Below are positions 26,301-36,342 of a DNA stretch of 64,000 bases, piece after piece. A program made the position numbers and the translations under genes. The DNA comes from Diplosphaera chodatii. Lineage: Eukaryota > Chlorophyta > Trebouxiophyceae > Prasiolales > Stichococcaceae. Each line of letters begins with the position of its first letter. Position 1 is the stretch's first letter. The notes beneath the pieces are model-generated. The model was given only the letters and a program-made list of their open reading frames with translations. It did not search any database and was not told the DNA's origin. The stretch is from the NCBI GenBank assembly GCA_032358165.1, contig JAALGY010000042.1, positions 682,001 to 746,000 on the forward strand, given 5' to 3'.

Positions 26301-27251
26301 CCGTGACGAGGACCCTGACCACCGTGCCGGACTCTCTCGACAGCGACCATTGGCACGAGTAGGCAACACGTGTAAACGGGCTCACCTGGATGTTGAGCTG
26401 CTGGCAACACCGCGACAGGCTCCAAAAGGTGCAGCAAACCTGCAAGGAGATCCGGCTGAGCACTCAGGATGAGGCCTGGAGCGGTCAAGCCCGGCTATGC
26501 AGGAAGTATAACACATCTGAACACCATGCTGAGATGCACTGCAGTGCTGGTGAAGCAGCAGCGGCTCCTGTGCAGTCAGGCTGTTCATGACTCACGCGCA
26601 CCGTCAGTAGCCAACACTGCAGCTCACCTGCGGGGTGTTATGACCCTCCACAACGTCGCTGGTGCTGAACAGGTCACGGCTGTCTACGCCCAGGCGGCCA
26701 GCCAGCGCAAGGAAGGCATTGACGTCCTTCAGGACGCGCGCCGGCTTGCGCTTCTTGCCCATCAGCTCGTCCGCTGATGGCGCCACCTGCAGGCAGAAGC
26801 TGCGCATATTAGCAGAGGATCTTGTGTCTGAGTGTCGCGCAGAAGAAGAAGCACGAAACCAGGCTGTCAACCAGAGACGGATGGCTCCCTTGGCTGCCTA
26901 CAGTCTAATTCTGACTGTCCATGACCTCAACATCTTGCGCAGAGCAACACATAGCGCATGCACGGCTGACTAGAGGGTGCAGCTGCAATGCAAGATCGGT
27001 CGTCAAGAGGATTCGCACCAGCTCGTCGGAAGAGTCGTCCCCACAGCGGGCCAACATGACCGCAGCCAGGTACCCCCTGCATTGATGACTCGAATTAGGT
27101 CATGCATGAGCGCTGACGCCAATCTCCAGAGCATTCCAAGGCAGCAGTGGCAAGCCTGCAGCATGCGAGCTCACAGGAGGCGGCCCGACTGCAGCAGCTG
27201 CGCCAGTGGAACCTCTGGCAGCTGGGTGTGCAGGAATGCTGCCAGCCACCT
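23319..27251 (-). CDS. calponin-homology (CH) domain protein with Gln/Ala/Pro-rich tail
   Basis: Exons: 27251-27175, 27076-27019, 26786-26628, 26439-26386, 26270-26196, 26065-25940, 25684-25562, 25431-25315, 25138-25015, 24393-24288, 24121-23604 and 23455-23319. Every intron phase matches (2,0,0,0,0,0,0,0,1,2,1). The first four exons encode one CH domain: RWLAAFLHTQLPEVPLAQLL, GYLAAVMLARCGDD, KPARVLKDVNAFLALAGRLG, DLFSTSDVVEGHNTPQ and CCTFWSLSRCCQQL. The remainder is Ser/Pro/Arg-rich with basic patches (RRRSKDSLSLASSSSSS; PPRPRRPEPPRRLSIGFD), then a seven-Gln run, Ala/Gln-rich sequence and a hydrophobic segment AAIAAAGLAAGHLL near the end. Single CH domains usually bind microtubules or signalling partners rather than actin. 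The initiator Met exon upstream of 27251 and the last exon were not resolved. Confidence 0.72.
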
Positions 27252-28264
27252 CTGCCCGTGATCCTGGGGTGCATGCGGGCATCCGATGTCAGTCCTGAGG
27301 CTTGTGTGCAACCGTTTGCCGCGGTGCGATCAGGGACAGGGGCGCCAAGCCTTCTGCAGCTGTGACAGCCGTCAGGCCCGAACTGGCGAGGGGGAGCTCA
27401 CCAACAAGAATTGCTCGTTGGCCGACTTCCAGCCGCTTTCTGCGCTGTCTGATCCGTCCGGTGTCATCTCAGCGTGTGGGTACGGCTGTACTCCGGCTGC
27501 ACGGCCCTGACTCGCCGGATGTTTCAAATCTAGCACTGTACGAAGCCTGGATTAGCCTAGGTGCCGCCGATGCCAAACGCCGCACCGGCCGGCAATCAGT
27601 ACCGCATCAGGGCGGTACGCAATCTATCGGCAACGCCGACTGGCCAGCGTGCCTGTGAACGCCAGCTGCGGTATGCATGGGAGCCCAGCGTCAGCCCCCG
27701 GCAGTCACAAGTACGAAGAGTGGCACTGCTGCCCGCCCCGATCCTATCGGCGGCAACTCACTCAAGCGCGCTCAGCCTGCCGCCCGCGCGCAAAGATCCA
27801 ATCTGCGGCAGATGCCGCGCTGTGTGACGGACCGGCTGTCAAGCCGTTAGCTGATCTGGCTTGCCAAGTCAGCAATCTCTGTTAGATTGAACGAGAGATT
27901 CGACGTAGTGCCTTGATCGCTCAATCTGGAGCTCATGGCCGTGAATGGTGTTCCAAGGTGCGCCCGATACACCGCACGCAAGCTGCTTGCCACCGATCGC
28001 ACTCTGCGCGGCGTCCGCCGGTGCGGGCTGCGGCGGCGGGAGCTGACGGAATGTACCAGATCAGTGGCGGGTGGGCCCAGGGCGGGAGGCTCCCGCAAGA
28101 ACCGACCTGGCACAAACGCGTTCCCAGCTTGGCCTCCACTGCCCCACGTTGCTTCACTCACACATTGATTCCAATTCTCACGCCTCCAGCTCAGCATACC
28201 AGACTACCAGTCAAATGACAGCAACCTTCATGCGGTAGACAGGCAGTGCGCGCATTGCCCCCCG
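27252..28264. other. intergenic with the CH-gene 5' end
   Basis: About 1 kb. It should hold the first exon and promoter of the CH gene, and the 3' UTR of the Ser/Gly/Ala-rich gene. No convincing exon was found. Confidence 0.4.
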
Positions 28265-31200
28265 CTATGCATCAAGTGCGCTGTGTTTTTGCGTGGCGCC
28301 TGCAGCAGCTGCCCTCAGCTCCACATCGCTGGGGTTTGAGGCATGTGTCACGCTTTCTTGCTCAGCACCACTACCGCTCGTGGCGCCTATCTCATCAACA
28401 CTTGTCCCGTCTGCAGCAGCCCCACCACGGTTGCCCAGCGCTGCTGCGCGCTTGTTCCCATCCATGCCGCTGCTCCCTGCCACCCCAGCTTCCAGACCAG
28501 CGCCGCTTGAGCCCTGGACACCGTCCGCAACGGCAGCGCCACGCAGGCTTGATGTTGTGAGCGCCAGGCTGGCAGCGGGCGCATTCGCTTCAGGGCCGCC
28601 GGCCACCCCCTGCAGTATAAATCAACTGCATTGAGTGTTGGGAACAACATTCTGACCGACTTTCTGTTGCAGGCATCACGATATTGGTCATATTCTGCTC
28701 AGGCAGCTGCTTTCAGAGGCAGCTTAGCAACACGCCCGCCAGCAGCAGGTGCTGCACCTGGGTGGCAGTGCCGTCAGCAGCTTGCACAGTGCTGCCGATG
28801 CTGCCGGCTGCACCCTTTTGGCTGGCCGATACCATGCTGCCCGCTGCACCAGCACTGCGGCCGGACACCGGGCCTTCAGCACCTGCGCCCTTGCTGCCGC
28901 TTGCCAGGCCGACAAGGCTGCCGCCCAGCCCACCGCGCAGATCGTCCAGCTGCAGACAAGACCGCAGTGTGGTGGGCATATCGTGCTGTCTCTACGCAAG
29001 TGAGCACCATGCATATGGCAGGAAGGCAGTCAGGCCACGGCAGGCCTGAGACTGAGACAAGAGTGCCTGTCTCACCTGAAGGCTAGCGTCACCCTTGCTG
29101 GCCTTGCTGCTGCCCACTCCTGAGCCATCGGCAGCCCTTTGCTTGCCACTGCCGCCGCTGCTGCCGCTCTGCTTGCTGCTGTCGCCCCTGCCGCTGCCAC
29201 TGCTGCTGCTGTTGGCGAGGGTGGCAGACGTTGCAGCGCCTTGGCTGCCGCCACCGCCGCTGACACTGCTGAGCGCATTGGAGGCAGCCGCTGCGGACTT
29301 CGAGACGGCACCCTGCGCTGCCTCAGCCCCAGAGCTGAGGGCCCCAACTGCTGCACCCTTCACGGACGCCGCCTTGCCTGCAGCAGCGGCTGCGCCCATT
29401 GCCAGCTGATGTGCTGCCGTGGCTCCCTCCGCTGCCAATCTGCCTGTTCCTGCCTCATGAGCGGCACCCGGTGCATTTGCCGCAGCATCGCTCGCATCGG
29501 GAGCAGCTGCAACCGACCCGCCAGAAGCCTCTTGCCCGCCGCTGCTGCCAACGCTACCACTGCCAACGCTGCTGTTGGTGCCCACGGTCTGAACGACGGC
29601 GGCCTTCATGCTGCTGGCTGCATCCGCTGCCAGGTCAGCAGCGGCGCCTGCGCCGGACGCCACAGCATTGGCAGCGCCCTTTGCGCCTGCCGTGAGCTTG
29701 GTTGCGGCTGCCGCACCCAGATCAGCTGCCGCTTTGGCGCTCTCCTGCAGGATGGACCCCTGGAGGAGGCTCCCAACAGGCTCAGCGGCACCCTTTGCTG
29801 CTGTGTTGGCAGCCTCCACGGCCGGGGCTGTGGCGCTGGCGCTGGATGAGTGACCAACTAAACCGCCGAGGGCAGAGCCCCGACCCTGGCCGTTGGCTGC
29901 GCCCATGAGGCTGTCATCGCTGATCAGCTGCCGGGCTTCGACATCAACACCTTTTCCCGTCTCGGCTTGACCTGCAGCATGAAAAAAGGGACCAGTGCAT
30001 AGACGCCTCGTATGCAAGAGTAGAAGTGGAGCGTCCCTGCAGCTGAGCAGGACAGCTACTATTGCATGCGGCTGTAAGGGTGAGCTTTCGTCTGGACCTG
30101 ACTGTTGGGATGATGTGCCAGTGCTGAGGGTCAGCACTGCATCTGCAGCTGCGCCCCTGGTGGCAGATCCAGCATCACTCTTGGGCGCATCCGCTGCAGC
30201 GCTGCTGTCGCTGCTGCTGCCAGCACTGCCGACACCTGCATCGGCGTCCCGCCGCATGCCTCCGGTCAACTTCAAGTCAGAACCACCGGCACTGCCAGCC
30301 TCGCCGCTGTCAGAGCCGCTGCGGCTGCCTCCAGCATCCAGCGGCTTCTGCTGCTGCTTCTGCTGCTGCTGTTTCTGTGCCACTCGCTGCTGGCCCTGCT
30401 GCTGCTGCGTCGCCGCACCAGTGAGCCCCGCTGCAGACAGGTCCTCAACGGCTGCAGCATTCCCACTGCCGGAGGTGCTGCTGCTGCCAGTGTGTTTGCC
30501 GCTGGCATCCTGGTCTGCTGAGAGGCTGGCGCCCAGGGCCGCAAAGTCGGTGCCTACAGCGGTGGCCCGTGCCAGCAGCCTGTCGGCAAAGTCCTCATCA
30601 GCGTCTCCACCGACGCTGACGCCGCCGCCGGCTTGAGCGCCTCCTGCTGCTGCGCTGTCGACGGTCTGGGTGAGCTGGCTGCTGCTTTCCTGCCCGCTGT
30701 CGCCGCCGCCAAGGCTGCCGTCAGTCTGGGCGCCGCCGTCGGCATCAGCGCCGCCATGGCGACGAATGAGGCCGCTGGCGATGCCCTTCTGGATGACGTC
30801 ATCAGATGTCTGCTGGCCATTGGCGTGGCCCTTTGCACTAACATCTGCGCCGCTGCTGCTGGCAGCGAAGCCCCTGGCATCCGCTATCGCGTCCGATGTG
30901 CGCTGCAACAGGTCTGTGCTTGCATCAGGAGCGCTGCTCGCGCCGCCGCGGGGCCCAACATCAGCCGCAGCGATAGCGCTGCCGCCACTGGCACTGCTGA
31001 CGCTGCTGCCGACATTGTTTGCTTCCGGTGCACTGCCCCCCTTGTCAGCACTGGTGCTGGCAGGCCCGGCGGCGTCGCTGCGCTTGCCGCTGGACTCTCC
31101 TAGGGCGCCGCCAGCAGAGGAGCCGCCGCTGCCGCTGGCCAGTGCACCGTGTGCTGCTGCGCTTGTGACCGCCGGGCCTGTTGCTGAGCTGGACGCCTGC

Positions 31201-33565
31201 TCAGGCCCTGGAGCAGCGCCTGCAGCTCCGCTGTGCACAGCCTGGTTGAAGCCGGCCTGCTGCATCTTCTGGAACACTGCCATCTGCGCCTTCTGCAGGC
31301 TGCAGGCACCAAGCAGAGAGATGTACAGATGACCAGTGGCAGTGCTGCTCACACGCAAGGCAGGACCGCAGACTGGCAGAGCATCACACCTGGCCTTGTC
31401 ATCCTCGAGTGCAGGGGCGCTGCCCACTTCCGAACCCGCACGGATAATCGCGGTGACACCTGCGCCACCTGCAGTGGTCCCGCTGTCGCGGCTGCTGGTG
31501 CTGCCGCCGCTGCCTTCGACGGTACCACTACCCTGGCTGCCGTGAGAAGCCCCGCTGTCGGCTGCACTTCCGCTGCCGCCGGCCCCGCTGTCAGCGGCAG
31601 CACCACCAGCTTTGCCTCCGCTGCTGCTGCCAGCAGAGCCAACAGTGGCAGACTCACCTCTGGTGCTGTCGCTGCCGCTGTCAGCATTGCCGCCAGCAAC
31701 GCTGTTGCCGCCGCCGCCACCTGCAGCGCCGCCGCGCACAGCTGAGGCCGCCTTCCTGATCTCGTCGGGCGACATCACGCCTTCTGCATCGGTGTGCCCG
31801 CCGTCCACTCGGCCTGACTTGCTGCCACTATCCCCGCCGATGTTGCTGCCGCTGCCGATGCTGCTGCCGCCACCCGAGGCTGCTCCCCGCAGGCCTGCTG
31901 CTGCTGCTGCGGTGTCGTGCCTGACGCCCAGCAGCGGCGCCGCGCCCAGAGCGGCGGCACGCGCCTGCAGGCACACGTCAGGCGGCAGCACTCACACATG
32001 GCATCGTCTCTGGTAACCCAGCGGACCAAGCCCAGACGCCGACATGACAGCAGCAGGCGGCCGCCATGGCACCCGGCAGCACTCATGCGTAAGCCTCACC
32101 TGCGCTTCCTGCGCGCTGCCGACACCGCCAAGGAGAGCTGAGCCAGTGGCACCCAAGCTGCCTCCCAGGCTGCCGCTGCCAGCCGTCGCGCCTGACCCGC
32201 CGCCGAGCCCGCTGCCGAAGCCGCTGGTGCTGCCGTCCAGCGCACTGGACGACTGGGCGGCGTCCGCCCTGTGTGCGTCCAGAGCGGCTGACGCGCTGCG
32301 GTCCATGAAGGCCTCGTCCCCCCTGGAGTGCACCGCCATGCTGCCGCCGCCGCCGGCCTGTCCGACTCCAGCGGCTGCGCCGCCGGCGCCACCGCCGAAG
32401 CCGCCTGCGCCGATGTGCGACTTCCCAAGTTGATCCACCCCGCCGCCGGCCATGCTCGCGCTGGTGGCTACTGTGTGGTAAGCACCATCGCAGGGTCAGA
32501 CAGGTGGCTTGCCAGCAAAGTCAGGTCGCATCTCAGGCTGCAATCACTCTTGATGCTGTGTCTCCCTCACTCAGGGAGAGGCAGACGCCATCAAAGCCGC
32601 AGCGGGGTGCCCTGCAGGGACGGCGCGCACCTGGCTGCGGTGAACGCAGGTCGCTCGCATCCAGCAGCGAGCCGAAGCTGGCGGTGTACGCGGAGCGCGT
32701 CTGCACCAGCGCCACGCAGATGATGCCCGCCATCAGGACCATCACCACCACCAAGCCCAGCATGGCCTGCGGTTGGGAGGGACCCGGCTGCTTTCACCTT
32801 TGTGCGCGTTTTCATGCGTAGATGCGCTACACTCGGCTTCGTGTCGAGTGCAAGAGCTTATGGATGAACCTTCGTTGCGAGAGAAACGCATGGAAAAGGT
32901 GGCACATTCGGCACAGCTGCGACTGGACAAGCGCTGGCATGATGCAATCGATGCCGCCGTACGCGCACCGCTCGCAGAAGCGGCTGCGCGTGCGAGGGAA
33001 ACCGGTCGAAGAGCCTGCTCCAGTACTCCTCCATCGGGAAGCCCTTGCCACCGCCGCTGCTGCTGCTGCCGAACGCGCTGCCGGCGGCCTGCAGCCGGTG
33101 CCGCCCGCCCTTGGGCGCTCCCGCCCCGCTGCCCGGGCTGCCAAACTGCCGCATAAACACAGGCAAGCGCGTCAAGTGCCTAAAAGGAGCGGATGCCTTT
33201 ATGCAGGACTAGTGTTTGTCATGTGCAGCAGTGCACTTGAAGTATGCTGCGTCCTGAGACGCACTGCGTTCTGTGCCGGGGACCCGAACTTGAGGGCACG
33301 CGTCGGGGTGTGCGTCCTCGACGGGGTCGGGGAGGAGCGTGGGGGCGCCGGCTGCCACTCGTTGTCCTCACCCCAGTCCTACACATGGCATAGGCAACCC
33401 TGCTTATGCTGGAAGCACTCCTGCAATACAATGCTGGATATCAAGCACGCATTCTGCAGCAAGAGCATCTTTCAGATCGCCATTTGCGCCTTTGCTCAGA
33501 CTCACATCCTCGTCCCAGTCGCCTCCCCTCCTGCTGCCATTGCCTGACGGATTACCGGGCGACAT
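28265..33565 (-). CDS. giant Ser/Gly/Ala-rich single-pass membrane protein (1,355 aa), unknown function
   Basis: Exons: 33565-33506, 33378-33265, 33145-32969, 32766-32631, 32470-32100, 31964-31390, 31299-30098, 29971-29076, 28949-28758 and 28609-28265. Total 4,068 nt, in frame throughout, TAG at 28265. The N terminus is acidic and Trp-rich (GGDWDED, DWGEDNEWQP), followed by a Gly/Ser segment and EEYWSRLFDRFPSHAQPLLR. One transmembrane helix lies at about 119-137 (MLGLVVVMVLMAGIICVALV). The remaining ~1,200 residues are almost only Ser, Gly, Ala, Asp, Thr, Val and Gln. The 29971-29076 exon has amphipathic Ala/Lys stretches (KGAANAVASGAGAAADLAAD) that resemble LEA-type helices. With one anchor and a large Ser/Thr-rich part it could be a cell-wall or secretory-pathway glycoprotein, but this is inference. 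The opposite strand also shows long open frames; these are shadows of the biased composition. Confidence 0.7.
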
Positions 33566-34531
33566 GACACGCAGCAAGCTGAACTAGGCTGATCCAGAGG
33601 GGTGGCAGGTGCTGCCGCCCAAGCTATGCGATGCAGGTGTACTTATGAACATGACCCAACATTCCTGTTGATACTTTCTTCACTACACTTGCGCCTGCGG
33701 CCTGCAGTCCCTCAAATCCGTTGCATAGCAGCGTGAGGCCGTGTTGTCGCAAAATTGTACGAAGCTGCGCGCCGGTTCCCGCTGCGCGCGCATGCTGGAA
33801 CCTTTGGATGCATATCAATGTGCTCCTACGTGTGCGTGCAATGCGGTGCTTGCCCCTGGCACTGCCGCGTCGACCTGCCGAGGGACTGAATACTGGCACG
33901 TGCCATGCATCATTTGCACATGCAAGCAATTCATGCGCTACGCACCAGCAAGACACCGCAACTGCTATATAATACCGATTGCTACATCAGCGATTGGGCA
34001 GTCAAGTGCTCTGTTGGCTCCCATCTTCAGGGTGCATGCTGGCTGCTTCTGCACATCCCCTCCAGGCTTTCGGAGCTGTCGAGGACATTGACGCACCAGC
34101 CACAGGGTTTCACACAGCCAGCTTCGTATCAGGCATCAACGCCAGCTCCGCGGGTCAACCGCCCATCGAGCAGCAGGACAGTGGGCTTCTACATGCCACT
34201 GTAGTGGTTGTAGCGACATGCGTCGGCGTGGTTGCTGCACATGCTGCATCTAGACAGCGGGCGCGGCAGCTCGCTGGTTCAACAGCAGCGTTACTGGATG
34301 GTGGCAGCCGCAGGGTCCATGCGATGCCATCGGATCCTATCCGCAGCACAGCAGTCAGGTGCACAGGGCATGCACCTGCAACATGACGTGCGCATACCAG
34401 GCCCAGGGCTGGCACACCAGGCTCACGGCTGATCCTCCAGGTTTTCACGCACATCCTGGTGCTGCCGCAACACCGCCGTGTTTGACTAGTGCAGCGGTCG
34501 GCCGGAGCAGCGGCAGGCGGTTGGCCTTCAG
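33566..34531. promoter_or_regulatory. divergent 5' regions; probable first exon of RDD-like gene
   Basis: Lies between the divergent Ser/Gly/Ala-rich and RDD-like genes. The frame AFGAVEDIDAPATGFHTASF, after an acceptor near 34056, may be the RDD-like gene's first coding exon(s) but could not be joined to 34532. Confidence 0.35.
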
Positions 34532-36342
34532 CGGGTGTGGCATGCACAGTCTGCCGCACACCCGGCATCAGCGACGCCGGAGGACTGGCTCAAGTCACTG
34601 ACTTTGGACGACGGCGGCTACGGCAGCGACGCAGACGCCACGGATGCGTGGGGTGTTTGCGCAGCCAGGCAGGGCGCCCAAGATACTGGCGAGGCGGGAC
34701 TGCGACTTGGATTGCCTCCTGAGGAGGTGGGATCCATGGAATAGTGCACCTCAACAATTTGGTTCAGTACCCCTAACGTGCAGGTACACCAAAGTGAATC
34801 TGTCCTGGTCCTCGCTTGAGGATTGCTGGTCAATGGGCTGCAGGTGGATCAAGAGCCGCTGGCGCACCCCGTGGCATCTCATGACAGTGCGCGCTTGTGG
34901 ACACACCCTGGGGACACAGCGGCAGCAGGTGGCTCAGGCAGCACACTGCCTACGTCTACGACCGTGTCTCAGGTCAGCATGCAGGGCGTCATGACATGGT
35001 ATGAGTATGATGCCTGTCACAATACTCCTGAGCTGCGATGCAATTGTTCTCATCAGCTGGCAAAAACCTTGGTGCGGTAGCAGAGAGTGCAGTTCCGGGA
35101 ATGGGCCCACTCGAGTGTTCGTGTGCAGCTGGCACGGCTCTGGGCGTCGCCTGACTTCTGGCGGCACTGCCGGGAGCGGGGTCTCTCGGACGCTGACCTG
35201 CACACCCTGGAGCAGCAGCTGGCGGTCTACAGGGTGGGAGACTGTCTTCTGTGTCATTCCCACGCTGCAGCAATCGCAGCATGCTTGCTAGGCGAGATGT
35301 TGCTGGATTTCTTCATGATGGCCACACACACACTGGGGCCTGACACATGTTTGCGGGGCCGGCAGCTGTTTTCACGCTCTGCATGATTGCAGACGGTACC
35401 TGCCAGATAGTTGGCCATGGCAGCTGCATCGCATGTGGCTGTCATCAAAGGTTCACCAAAATCCCGAGCGGACGGGCGCCGGTGTTGCAGAGGCTGCGTG
35501 ATGTCGACCGAACGGCGCTGCGAGCGCTGTGTAGGCAGCCGCAGCCGCGCTGCTTCGAGTGCCGGCGGCCGCCGCGCTGGCTGCTGGCCGCCGAGCACCT
35601 GGCCAGCTGCGCATTGAGCCTGGCGGCGGGTGGCATGGCTCTCGGCGTCCTCTATCATCGAGTAAGCTGGTAGCTGCTCCCAGCAGATGTGCTGAAGTCT
35701 TATGTCCGCCTGATGCCCAGCACCTTGATGCACGGCCCGCGGCTAAGGGGAACCAGGTTTCATTGCCTGCTGATATTGCCAATATCTGGCCATGAATGTT
35801 CCGTGGACCAAAGTGTCCTTTGCTTGTGACATCTCGTTGGTCAGCTTGTATAGCGGACGGCAGGCAATCACACCGGTTGTACAATACAATCATCATGCAC
35901 ATACAGGGCGCCTCAGCCGCCGCATGCGCAGCAGGGCTGCTGCTGTGGTTGCTGTGCAGCATGTGGCAGTGGCGGCACAGCCGCCCGCTGCTAGGCCCGC
36001 TAGCAGGTGCAGTGATCGCCACTGCGTTGTATCGCCACAAGGCGGTAACCTGCATCGAGTCACCGTGCTTGTACCCCTGCATGTGGCAGCAGAGTTTCAG
36101 ATGTTTGCGCACCGTGTGCAGGGCTGTGGCTTGAGGACGCCTGGACTGGGCAGCCGGCGAGCCTGCTGCGAGTTGCTGCAGCCCAGCTACTCGATGTGGG
36201 ATACGCGGTGGCAACGCTGGGTATTGGAGTTATTGCGGGATTGGCCATGCGCTGCTGCAGCACCGGGCACGCGACTGTCGGGGAGCGAATCCTCGGCTTG
36301 AGGCTCGTGCAGGAGATGAGCACTGTGCAGCCCACGGAGTGA
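34532..36342 (+). CDS. RDD-like multi-pass membrane protein (5' end unresolved)
   Basis: Exons: 34532-34726, 34844-34972, 35084-35233, 35491-35661, 35907-36006 and 36122-36342 (TGA). Phases 0,0,0,0,1 all agree. The N part is acidic (TPEDWLKSLTLDDGGYGSDA). A helical segment follows (FREWAHSSVRVQLARLWASP ... HTLEQQLAVYR), then RDVDRTALRALC, CFECRRPPRWLLAAEHLAS and three hydrophobic segments (CALSLAAGGMALGVLY, ACAAGLLLWLLCSMW, LLDVGYAVATLGIGVIAGLA). The end, ATVGERILGLRLVQ, is the closing motif of RDD-family proteins ('T.GKRLLGLRVV'), preceded by an Arg-Asp helix (RVAAAQLLD). Substrate and location are unknown. Call strength rests mainly on that last exon. Confidence 0.55.

Noticed and set aside
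29995..31103. Long plus-strand ORFs rich in Ala/Leu/Pro
   Set aside because: They are complements of the Ser/Gly/Ala-rich exons on the minus strand, not independent genes.
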